The notes beneath the pieces are model-generated. The model was given only the letters and a program-made list of their open reading frames with translations, was not told the DNA's origin and made no database searches. Position numbers and translations under genes: made by a program. From Liolophura sinensis (lineage: Eukaryota; Mollusca; Polyplacophora; Chitonida; Chitonidae), in NCBI RefSeq assembly GCF_032854445.1, contig NC_088299.1, forward strand, positions 62,001-126,000: a stretch of 64,000 nt of DNA, written 5' to 3'. Position 1 is the first letter of the stretch. Each line of letters starts with the position of its first letter. This document shows positions 1-8,887 of this stretch, piece after piece.

Positions 1-2967
1 GATTAATTAAGTCTAAGAGACGTTCTTGTTGGCGGAACTTTCTTTCAGGCATTACGTCAAAAACACCCATGCGTAAGGTCTGGAACATGGTTCAGAAGCT
101 TAAGGGCAAAAACAACAAAGCCAAAATTCAGCATTTAAAAGATGGCGATACCCTATTAACATCGCCATCTGAAATAGCGAATAAACTAGCTGAAACAATA
201 TCTCAGAAATCTTCTTCTGAGAATTACACTTCTGAGTTTCGACGTACTAAAAAACATAAGGAGAAAATTAAATTGCCTTTTTCTTCTAAGAATTTAGAAG
301 ATTATAATCGTCGTTTTTCAATTGAGGAACTTAAAACTTCTCTTAAAAAGGCACACGATACTGCGTGTGGCCCTGATAATATATATTATAAGCTTCTGAA
401 TCATTTACCATCTGAGCCACTTGAGACTCTCTTAGATTTACTTAATGACATTTGGCAAACTGGTAATTTTCCGCCGACTTGGAGGGAGGCGTGTATTATC
501 CCGGTCCCTAAACCGGGTAAGGATCATAATGATCCAAATAATTACCGTCCCATAGCTCTTACCAGCTGCGTCTGTAAGACTATGGAACGGATGATAAATG
601 ATAGGCTTGTTTGGTTTCTTGAAACCAACAAGTTACTATCTAATATACAATGTGGTTTTCGTCAAGGTCGATCTACTTTAGATCACCTTGTCCGTTTCGA
701 AAGTTTTATTCGTGACGGTTTTATTAATAATGAACATGTGGTGTCGATGTTTTTTGACCTTGAAAAGGCCTACGACACCACATGGAAATATGGTATTTTA
801 AAGGACCTTTCTGATATGGGTCTTAAAGGCCGCTTACCATCATTTATATCCGAATTTCTATCTGATCGTCGGTTTAAGGTACGGGCGGGGTCCACTCTTT
901 CTGATTCGCATGAGCAGGAGATGGGTGTTCCCCAGGGCAGTATTCTTTCGCCAACACTGTTCAGCATAAAAATTAATAGCTTAGCTAAAACGTTGACATC
1001 TGGCACTGAGGGTTCTTTATACGTAGATGATTTCCTTATATGCTACCGGGCTAAAAATATGAATAACATCGAGCGGCAACTGCAGCTTTGTCTCAAGAAG
1101 ATTGAGAAATGGGCAGTTGCCAACGGTTTTAGATTTTTCACATCTAAAACCGTCGGTATGCATTTCTGTAATAAACGGAATCTTCATCTAGACCCTGAGC
1201 TTAAATTTTGTGGAGAACCAGTGAAGATTGTTGGGGAAAATAAATTTTTAGGGGTTATATTTGATAAAAAATTATCCTTTCTACCTCATATAAAAATGCT
1301 TAAAGCTAAATGCACAAAGGCTCTCCATATAATAAAGGTCGTGTCTAGTACCGATTGGGGTGCTGACCGATCAGTTTTACTTAATTTATATCGTTCTCTG
1401 GCGAGGTCTAAATTGGACTTTGGGTCCATCATTTATGGTTCTGCAAGGAAATCCTATCTTAAAATGTTGGATCCTGTCCATCACCAAGGTTTGAGGCTCA
1501 GCCTTGGTGCATTTAGAACCTCACCAGTAGAAAGTTTATACGTCGAAGCTAATGAGCCTTCTTTACATCTCAGGCGTATAAAACTATGCCTTCAATATAC
1601 TACAAAGCTTAAAGCACACCCAACAAACCCTGCCTATGACTGTGTTTTCAATCCGTTATATGTAGACAAATATAACAAATGTCCGAATTAGATTCCTTCG
1701 TTCAGTCTTCGTGTTCGGGACCACGTTGTGGGAGCTGGCATCGAGCTTGAGAATATAGCTCCGGTTTCTTTTCCGGAGTCTCCTCCCTGGCTTCTCCCAC
1801 AACCTAAATTGATATTTGATCTACGTAAACATAACAAAAGAAATACGAATCCTCTAATAATTCAGCAAAGTTTTTCTGAGATAAAGGCTAATTATCCAGA
1901 TTATAAATTTATATATACTGACGGGTCGAAGGATGGGGAGAAGGTTCCGGCTGCGGCTGTCTTGGAACAGCGGGTCACTTCTCTTCGTCTTCCATCCTCA
2001 TCTTCAATCTTTTCTGCAGAGGCCAGAGCTATACTTCTGGCTTTGTCATATGTTTCTGCTGGGCATGCCCAGAGGGCTGTGATCTGCACGGACTCGCTCT
2101 CTTGCCTTTTGGCAATTCAGAATAATAAATTTAAAAATCCTTCCATCCTTGAGATATTAGCCGTACATAAAAATCTAATTAAAAGAGGTAAAGATATTGT
2201 ATTCTGTTGGATACCAAGTCACATTGGTATCCATGGAAACACAGTCGTGGACAGGGAGGCGAAAGCTGCCCTTAATAAACCCATATCGAAGATGGAAATT
2301 TGTTACACTGATTTTAGATCTGATATTCTTAAATATATTCGTGGCCTTTGGCAGGGTGAATGGGATTTGCAGATCCACAACAAACTGCATGCTATTCATC
2401 CTGTCATTGGCAATAATTCTTATACTCTTAATAAGTCTCGTAGGGACCAAGTAGTTCTAACAAGGTGCCGTATTGGGCATTCTCGTCTAACACACAATTT
2501 TATCCTAGATGGGAGCAGTGCTCCTGAGTGTGTTGGTTGTAATGCCCAGTACGGCATGAAACATATTCTCGTTGACTCTGTGGACTTTGCTCATATTAGG
2601 CAAAGATTCTACACAGTCAGCTCTATATTTGATTTATTTGACAGTGTCGCCGCCGATACTGTCATTAATTACTTAAAACATATTGGATTATATCATAAGA
2701 TATAATTTCATTTTTATTTCACATAGATATTTCTAGTTCATATATACATATTAAAATTTCAAAAGCTTTGTGGTTTTCAAGTTTTTAAAGAGCTTTGATT
2801 GTTTTACCTAGTTTTAAACATGTCTGTTATTTTTCATTTGTTTTGTATGTTCATACTTCAGTCTTGAAAACCATATACTGATTCCTGGTTTTCAACATGT
2901 TCTCGCCACGATATGGCTGAAATGTTGCCGATGTGGCGTAAAGCCATAGTCATTCATTCATTCATTC
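1..2967 (+). mobile_element. I/Nimb-like non-LTR retrotransposon copy N1, cut by the window edge
   Basis: This is the 3' half of a LINE with reverse transcriptase, RNase H, a 3' UTR and a CATT/TCAT-repeat tail ending near 2967. It is about 95% or more alike to copy N2 by eye, and its first base corresponds to N2 position 11183. The element therefore continues beyond the left edge; it cannot be called 5'-truncated. Its right flank (2968 onward) is Gypsy integrase coding sequence on the other strand, so N1 inserted into that element. The 5' target-site duplication lies outside the window and cannot be checked. The 3' UTR (2706-2967) contains the family 3' end CCACGATATGGCTGAAAT followed by GCCGATGTGGCG. 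Confidence 0.93.
3..2705 (+). pseudogene. ORF2 of N1 (RT-RNase H part), one nonsense mutation
   Basis: The frame is open from base 3 to a TAG at 1689-1691 and then continues in the same frame to the normal TAA at 2703-2705. Relative to copy N2, AAG (Lys) has become TAG at that site, inside the IPSFG-type linker between RT and RNase H. RT signatures visible are NYRPIALTS, QCGFRQGRST, FFDLEKAYDTTW (motif A), PQGSILSPTLFS (motif B) and LYVDDFLIC (catalytic YVDD). RNase H signatures are IYTDGSKDG, FSAEARAILL, CTDSLS and SHIGIHGN...DREAK. The C-terminal zinc motif reads CVGC...KHILVDS, so its last cysteine is a serine. The stop separates RT from RNase H, so the copy should be inactive. Confidence 0.93.
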
Positions 2968-3345
2968 GTACGTACGCTGGGGACCATAGTGACATCCACC
3001 TGCTATCGAGTCATGAAAAGACCGTAGTGCATCTCCTCTGAGGCAAAGTGGTAATGCAAGCTGTCGAATGGGTGCAACCATCCTGTACATGTTTCGACCT
3101 TGGTTGATGCCAATGGTATAAAATCCCATTTAACAAGTCATACTCATTTTACACGTTTTGAACTCTCTTTGCGATAGCAGGGTCCTCTGGAAGATCTGAG
3201 GTTTGCTTGAAGCTGATAATATATTTCAGGTCATTGTATTGCCCTTGTAGTTTTATGAGTTCTTCGGTTTTTTCATTAGGTGCTTCGGGGTTTTCTGAGA
3301 TCTCTTCAGCAGTTGCAGTGATAGTGGGAGAGTTATAGCTAAATG
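2968..3345 (-). pseudogene. Start of Gypsy integrase (zinc-binding region), truncated by N1
   Basis: Read right to left, the sequence after RNase H gives an acidic linker (ITATAEEISENPEAP...). It is followed, across frame changes, by NGILYHW and then IRQLALPLCLRGDALRSFHD and SIAGGCHYG. The pattern ILYHW...LALP..LR...L..HD...GGH.G is the N-terminal HHCC zinc-binding region of Gypsy integrases. Here the expected GGH.G reads GGCHYG. The homology stops at 2968, where the tail of LINE N1 begins, so the integrase was split by that insertion. The catalytic core would lie left of the window. Confidence 0.7.
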
Positions 3346-3349
3346 TGAC

Positions 3350-5088
3350 TACCCTATCGTCTGGTCATTTGTTGTGTGGATTCTACAGACGTTCTCGTAC
3401 TGTCTTCTAGACAGGCCGTCAGCGTTTGAGTTATTTTTACCTGATCTGTGGATGATCTCGTTATTGTACTTCTGTAGTTCAAGTGCCCACCTGTGGAGAC
3501 GACTCGTTGTGTGCTTAATATTCTTTAACCATGTTAAGGCTTTATGATCGGTGACAATTGTAAACGGCTTGCTTGTAAGATAAACTCGGTAAGCCCTAAC
3601 ACCTTTAATTACTGCTGCACATTCACATTCGGCGACAGACCATTGTTTTCATACCCTTTAAGAGAGCGGCCTCCGTAGGAAATCACATGTTCCTTACCAT
3701 CATCATCTTTTTGTCCGAGAATGTAACTGATAGCGAATCCAGAGGCATCTGTTGTCAGAATAAATGGTTTCTGCATGTCGGGATATTTCAACACCGGTGC
3801 TGTTGAAAGGGCAATCTTTAGAGCATCAACGGCTTGTTGACAGGACTCAGTCCACAAGAACTTTACGTCCTTTGCCAAAAGGTTGTGGAGTGGTTGTGCG
3901 ATGCTTGCAAAAGACTTGACAAATTTTCGATAGAATCCACAAACATCCAAGAATGCGCGAACGTCACTCACATTTTGTGGAATAGGAAATGATGTGATTG
4001 CCTTTGTTTTTGCTGTGTCGGTTCTGAATCCATCTTTGGAAATTGTGACCTAGGTACGTCACTTGTGATGTCGCAAAGTTGCACTTACTTGGCTGAAGCG
4101 TCAGGTTTGCTCGTCGTAAGCTGTCAAAAATGAGTTCCAGATGCTGCATGTGTTCTGCCAATTTCCGGCTGAACAGTAACACGTCGTCTACATAGGTCAA
4201 GGCAAACCGCCAGTTGATGCCTTTTAATGATTTGGCCATGACCATTTGAAAGCTGGAAGGAGCGTTTGTCAATCCGAAGGGCATGACTTTCCATTGATAT
4301 ACACCATTGTGTGTAATGAAAGCTGCCTTATGTGCTGTTTCAGGGTCCATCGGAATTTGCCAAAAGCCACTTGCAAGATCCAAGCAACTAAAACTTTGTG
4401 CTTTGGATTCACCGATGGCATCCCAAACATCTTCGATACGGGTGAGTGGGAACGAGACAGGTCGTGTCAGTTTATTGAGTTTGCGATAGTCAATTGCAAA
4501 TCGGAATTCGCCATTTTTCTTTTTTACCAGCACAACAGGGCTATGCCATGAAGAGTCAGAAGGCTCGATTATTCCGTTTTCTAGGATTTCTTCAACTTGA
4601 CGGTCAATCTCTGCTTTCCCTTCTGGGTTTGTTCGATAGAAGGCATTCTCACTGGCAGAGCATCAGGTTCCGTTTCTATAGAATGAGCGTGAAGATTGGT
4701 ACGACCGAGTTCTTTCTTGTTTGTGGCAAATACATCTCTATGTTCGTTAAGGAAAATCTGCAATTTCTTTTTCTTGTTCGGGCAGATTTGAGTTGTTTAA
4801 GACAAAGTCAATATAAGAAGACTTACCTGTGTGAGATGTCCTTAAGGATTCATGACTTCTGCCGCAACTGTTGTGAAAGAAGTCTGTGATATCACCGACA
4901 CTTACCTCAGAAATTGTGCCTAATACTTTCTTTGGTGGTATTCGGAAGGCTTGGTCCGTTGTATTCATCACTCTCATGAATGTCTTTTGATTTTGCTGAA
5001 TGAGGCACTTGCCACCCGCTATGCCTAAGTCTGTTAAGTCACTACCAGGCTCTAGAAGGGCCGTTTGTCCTTTTCGTAAGTTTGACAC
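3350..5088 (-). pseudogene. Gypsy pol: linker, reverse transcriptase and RNase H, frameshifted
   Basis: Open pieces at 5088-4747, 4763-4581, 4533-3964 and 3971-3609, followed by about 3650-3350, together form Gypsy pol. RT signatures are LVKKKNGEFRFAIDYRKLN, FSCLDLASGFWQIPM (motif A), FGLTNAPSSFQ (motif B) and LTYVDDVLLFS (catalytic YVDD). RNase H signatures are FILTTDASGFAISYILGQ, WSVAECECAAVIKGVRAY, IVTDHKALTWL and GKNNSNADGLSR. Frameshifts are visible near 4050, after YLGH, and near 3650, inside KGYE...WSVAE. These breaks make the copy non-functional. The order and motifs are diagnostic of the Gypsy group rather than Copia or BEL. Confidence 0.9.
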
Positions 5089-5400
5089 TCTTACTGGAAT
5101 GTCAGCTTCTGAGTGAGGAGCATACGCAACATACCTTTGTTGTTCTTGCTAATCCGTCGTTAGTGATTGTCATTGCAACAGTGCTTGAATTTTCGCGTAA
5201 CGACAATGTTCGCGTATTGTAATTTATAGAGGCACCATTGTGAAGTCAGCTCCTAGAATTATGGGATAGGACATATTCTGCAGAACGTGGAAGTTGTACG
5301 ACAAGGGAATACCTCCAATGTAAAATCGTATCGCAATCGTACCTAAAACAGGATGTCTGGCCCCGCCAACACCCGCGATTTCCTGTATAGATGATTGTGC

Positions 5401-5616
5401 TTACTTTTGCTTACTTAGGCCTGCTTTTACCAACATTCTCTCTGAAACAACTGATACTGAAGCTCCTGTATCGACCAGGGTCTGAAACTTGTGAGTATTC
5501 ACTGCTACCGAAATTGTATTTCGACCCATTGGAGTCAAGACGTGAACGTTGGTCTGTTTCACAATTGGTTTTCGCTTTCCCATGTTATTTCCGTTTCCTA
5601 CAGTATGCCCTCCCAT
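5401..5616 (-). pseudogene. Gypsy aspartic protease segment
   Basis: This short open stretch contains FQTLVDTGASVSVVSERML, in which DTGA is the catalytic aspartate motif of retroviral-type aspartic proteases. It lies in the same frame as the preceding zinc knuckle, separated only by a TAG stop at 5650. It is followed downstream by the rest of pol in other frames. The protease would release the Gag and Pol proteins from the polyprotein. No separate start codon is expected, because this is an internal polyprotein domain. Confidence 0.8.
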
Positions 5617-5649
5617 AGAGGTTTTATTTCTCTGGACTCGCGAACACCC

Positions 5650-6499
5650 CTATTTTTTAAATTGTTGGTTTTTGGCTGACTTACAAACCTTGGCAAAATG
5701 GCCCTTCTTCTTACAATTACGACATATCACATTTCTAGCAGGACAGTGATGAGTAGATGTCCAAGACTTACCACATCTGTAGCAGTCGGGTTTTGGTTGA
5801 CCCTGGATGTTGTCACGGCGATATATGTGTCTGTGGTGTAGCGCCGTTTGCTGATCGGTGGTGATTGTAGGTCGTTTGGTGTTGTTGTGGTAAGCCGCCA
5901 AATCCTTGTCCTTGCTCATTCCGAGAAGCCACCGCCATGACCAGACTTGTCAATTGGTCCAACCGGGCTGTCACGTCACTCATTTGGGCTGTTGATGCAG
6001 AGTTTACATCAACTTGTGGAGCACTAAGTGCGGCTACTGTGCGCTCTGCGCTTCTAGCCATTTGAAGGAGTTCGCCTATATTTTTAGGGTTTTGAGGCAT
6101 AACGATTCGCTTCAAGTCATCTTTTAGGCCATTTGTGATGATAGGCACTAATAAATTCTCAGTCACATTAGCATGCAACGCCATTTCTCTGAGTTTTTCA
6201 ATATATGACCTCACAGGTTCTTTAAGCTCTTGTTTTTTGGATAACATCGATAGATCAAAGGTCTGTTCTCTTCCAAAGCCTTTTAGAAATTCGTCTTGTA
6301 GTTTTGCCATAGTGTTGATCTGTAACGGAGGCATGCTTTTGTACCATGTTTCTGCCGCTCCTTCAATGAACATTGGAAATGCAGCATGACCAATTTCATC
6401 AGTCCATTTGTTCAAAGTACAACACTGGATGTACTTCTGTAGCCAGTACTGGCCATCCCCTTGTCCATTAAACGTATCCGGTTTCAAGTGAAAAGCCAT
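5650..6499 (-). pseudogene. Gypsy gag with nucleocapsid zinc knuckle, frameshifted
   Basis: Gag is the structural protein of the retrotransposon particle. The first true ATG in the long frame is at 6499 (MAFHLKPDTFNGQGDGQYWL); the same frame extends upstream only through a GTG. The region AAETWYKSMPP... LQDEFLKGF... SYIEKLREMA... LPV-type helices is the capsid-like retrotransposon gag domain. The frame ends near 5813. The nucleocapsid part, with the knuckle CRNCKKKGHFAKVC at about 5690-5730 and an upstream cysteine pair CYRC, is in another frame (open 5919-5650). A frameshift between 5813 and 5919 is therefore needed. A TAG at 5650-5652 then separates the nucleocapsid from the in-frame protease. 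Confidence 0.85.
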
Positions 6500-6695
6500 T
6501 ACAGTATCTACTGAAAGAGGTCCCTGGCTCCGGAGAGAATACACACTCGGCGAGGCACTTTCATGTGGTCAGTCGCTTGAATATCGAGAGGTTCTTTGAG
6601 GGAACGCCGTTTATCTCCACCATTTATAGAAAAGGTTTTAACTCCTTACCCTTCTATAACTCAATTCTTGTTACTATCCTTCTGAAAAAATAAAA

Positions 6696-7079
6696 TCAAG
6701 TGAAACCAATCATTATTAATTTCCAGTCTTCAAACATATAAAAAAAACACATTGCGACAGAACATACATGTGGCATCATATTCAAGATAAATTGCTTACC
6801 TGGAAAGCACAGAATTGTTGGATCAGCAAGATATATTTCTTCATAGCAGTCAGTTTTAATCTGACGTACTGTTTCGACTTCGGGTTTATATCTACTGTCC
6901 AACAATGAATTGCAGTCCATGTGGTCTAGATTAAGCTGGTTGACAACTACAGGTAGTTCCTCTCGTGTAACCAGAACCGGTCCTACTAGATGCGAGTGCC
7001 AGGTGTACTCCGTAGGTGGTTCACACATGAATAGGCCTGTCTGCAGCTGCCAGCCGACCAAGCTGTTACCCTTGCGCAA
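6696..7079 (-). CDS. Unrecognised exon-like ORF, possibly a host exon
   Basis: I do not recognise this protein. The open frame has no ATG near its start: it opens at a TTG at 7079, with an in-frame TAA two codons upstream. It contains several cysteines and tryptophans (for example GLFMCEPPTEYTWHSHLVG and DCYEEIYLADPTILCF). A consensus splice donor CAG|GTAAGC follows ILCFPG near 6800-6806. After it the translation becomes low-complexity, so the coding part may be about 6806-7075. A weak acceptor could lie near 7075. The piece sits between the Gypsy gag side and the U2 array. It may be a host exon fragment or part of another mobile element; confidence is low. Confidence 0.3.
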   Translation of the reverse strand: MRKGNSLVGWQLQTGLFMCEPPTEYTWHSHLVGPVLVTREELPVVVNQLNLDHMDCNSLLDSRYKPEVETVRQIKTDCYEEIYLADPTILCFPGKQFILNMMPHVCSVAMCFFYMFEDWKLIMIGFT

Positions 7080-7085
7080 TAATTA

Positions 7086-7393
7086 AGCGTCATACTGAGC
7101 AATTTAAACAATAGTGTCAGATGCCATAACTTGATTAAATATATCAACTCTACAAATGGACAAAGATATAGATAAAACAGACAAGAAGGTTATTTAATAT
7201 AATTCATAATACTAAGTTAAGCTATATGTACAAGATATTCTAAAAACAAAACAGTTACTTTATCCATCTGTGCTGTTTATACTTCATAGAAGGATCAATA
7301 CCATCCTTAATACTAACCTGTTATCAACCCTTACTATGCTTTTAAGGTCTTTGTGGCATAATAAAAGAATTTGCAGAAGACTGTGTTCAATTC
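7086..7393. other. No gene seen: AT-rich sequence left of the U2 array
   Basis: This is AT-rich sequence with no convincing ORF, RNA gene or repeat recognisable by eye. It separates the exon-like ORF from the first sequence shared with the U2 spacer at about 7394. Confidence 0.5.
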
Positions 7394-7642
7394 GGAATTG
7401 AATTAATGTTTAATAAAGAAGAAAAGCAGACTATAATACTGCTTTATTTCTGTAACGAGCATATGCACACAAATGATGGCAACACACATATATATATGAT
7501 ACACACAGCCTGCATAATACAATAACAATAACCAAGCATACATCTTACAACATATGTACAATTACCCGACAGTACGATACAAGTCAGGACTAAGTGCAGA
7601 AATTTGCTTTCCAATTTAAGTCTGATTTTCATTGTGTTAGGA
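7394..7642 (-). repeat. U2 array unit, 3' flank (left copy)
   Basis: From about 7394 the sequence matches 28412-28660 closely (TTAATGTTTAATAAAGAAG and onwards). This is the region immediately downstream of a U2 gene in both array units. It includes a conserved AT-rich tract with CACATATATATATGATACAC. Its presence beside both U2 3' ends supports a tandem array rather than dispersed U2 copies. Homology is lost left of about 7394, so the array either ends there or was cut there. Confidence 0.85.
7621..7631 (-). terminator. Candidate snRNA 3' box of U2 gene A
   Basis: On the minus strand the sequence reads TGAAAATCAGA, 12-22 nt past the U2 3' end. This fits the AAARNNAGA core of the metazoan snRNA 3' box, which directs 3'-end formation of Pol II snRNAs. 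The same string occurs at the matching place in unit B (28640-28650). The assignment rests on position and core match only. Confidence 0.55.
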
Positions 7643-7798
7643 GTTGTGGGCCAGTCCCGGAAGTACTGCAATACCGGGTTAACCCGTGGCGAGAATGGAG
7701 CAAGCTCCAAATCTCTCACCCAGTTCCAAAAATCAGTTTAATATCGATGCCCTCCGATGGAAGGCGTATCAGATATTAAGCTAATAAGAACAGATACT
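7643..7798 (-). ncRNA. U2: U2 snRNA gene A, 3' part (about nt 35-190), split gene
   Basis: U2 snRNA pairs with the intron branch site in the spliceosome. Read from 7798 leftwards, the sequence is AGTATCTGTTCTTATT, then AATATCTGATACGCC (stem IIa region), GATTTTTGGAACT (Sm-site region), GGAGCTTGCTCC (a stem-loop) and GGTATTGCAGTACTTCCGG (loop IV). The length from nt 35 to the apparent end at 7643 gives a full RNA of about 190 nt, the normal U2 size. The first 27 nt are found 19.8 kb away at 27645-27671, on the far side of U2-LINE A. The gene is therefore interrupted and cannot make normal U2. The exact 3' end is inferred from comparison with unit B. Confidence 0.9.
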
Positions 7799-7806
7799 TT
7801 TTTTTT

Positions 7807-8045
7807 CTTTGAAAAGACGTTTATTGTACAAGGATATACATGCATTTATTTCACTCTGCGACTGCTCTATTTACAGGAATAGGGCATGTATTATGTACAA
7901 CGATGAAGGATAAAAACAGGATGAGAAAATGCCAGCGACCAGCGCCAGCAACAGGTAGGTAAAAGAGGTGAAGGTGAGTATATACAAATGTTTATACTTA
8001 TATTGACATGGTTTACACTAACCAACACATACATAGACAACTAAA
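7807..8045 (-). other. 3' UTR of U2-LINE A, distal part
   Basis: This non-coding sequence aligns with the 3' UTR of U2-LINE B (28826-29070), for example GAGAAAATGCCAGCGACCAG on the plus strand. The other part of this 3' UTR is at 15515-15642, right of the inserted Tc1-1. A poly-A-signal-like AATAAA reads leftwards at 7820-7825, just before the A tail. Confidence 0.8.
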
Positions 8046-8234
8046 CTACCAGGCAAAAGAAAGGTTTCACTGTATTTTTTGTCATAAAAACAGTAAAAGC
8101 GCGGTTCCGGGTTTGAGTCTAAGCAGGACTTAGTGTATGACTGCATCGTTTCCTCTACCAGAACGCATCGTCACGAACGCAGCAATTGGAATTGTGAAAT
8201 TGCGACCACATGCAAAACGTCCTTTTGAAGCATG

Positions 8235-8887
8235 CCCCCGTGGGGTTTCCGGGGTGATAAGAATAGGACCTCAGCCCTCTAGGCAAGCTTGTCGTAAAAG
8301 TCGACTAACCTAGAGCTCTCCTGTGTGAGCCCGGTGAATATAATAGGCTCACATCTTCCCGGTTGTGTGAGAGGCAAACGGGGAGCGACCTGTTTGCCGT
8401 GGGTTGCGACCCGTAATCTCCGAGGACGGGATCCTGGTGGCTGAGGGCGGGTTGATCTTGTGAGATCCTCACGCCCAACACGCCACTTTGGCCCTTACTT
8501 GGAGAGAGACGGGAGGTCGGATGGGCCCGGTTCGATCAATCGGCTGGTCATGTCTTGCCTCTTCGTAGTCCCAAACTTGTTATCAACATCTCCAAACAGC
8601 GAATTGCCACATTGACTAAAATCTGGTTTGCGGGACTATAGTTTGGGGCGGTGGCTCATGGGTCAATTGGATAGTGGGTATCTGATGTGTGACCTTTTTT
8701 CCATGGGTGAATAAGGGAGGAGTTCGTGGTGGAAATTTGGTTCACTCATCTAGGCGGCTATCTGAGTATACCTTTCGTGGAATCCTCGGTGTGTATCCTG
8801 CTGGATATCCGCAGGCTCTGACACCGCCCTTGTTGGCACTCCGTGGTGGGTGGGGGACACGTAGGGTGAAATTAACACAAACACATA
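8235..8887 (+). promoter_or_regulatory. 5' UTR / presumed internal promoter of N2
   Basis: The first ~330 bp form a GC-rich block nearly identical in N2, N3, N5 and N6. It contains AATAGGACCTCAGCC and CTTGTCGTAAAAGTCGACTA. It is followed by a more variable stretch and a second conserved block (GGCGGTGGCTCATGGGTCAA to GGCACTCCGTGGTGGGTGGG). Full-length LINEs carry their promoter inside the 5' UTR, so this is the expected place. No start codon in it opens a conserved frame. Confidence 0.6.

Larger units (their letters stand above)
2968..6660 (-). mobile_element. Degraded Gypsy-type LTR retrotransposon, interrupted by N1
   Basis: Reading right to left there is gag, a zinc-knuckle region, an aspartic protease, reverse transcriptase, RNase H and the start of an integrase. 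This is the Gypsy (Ty3) order. Several frameshifts and stops show it is dead. The integrase stops at the N1 insertion point at 2967/2968, and the remainder should lie left of the window. A candidate primer-binding region starting TGGTGGAGATAAACGG reads leftwards near 6623, upstream of gag. I could not identify the LTRs, so the right limit is approximate. A direct search for a long repeat between about 6.6-7.1 kb and sequence left of the window would settle it. Confidence 0.85.

Noticed and set aside
7444-7719. Minus-strand ORF MRDLELAPFSPRVNPVLQYF... and its plus-strand counterpart at 7594-7779 and 28612-28797
   Set aside because: These are translations of the U2 snRNA gene itself and its flank. 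The RNA gene explains the sequence and its conservation.
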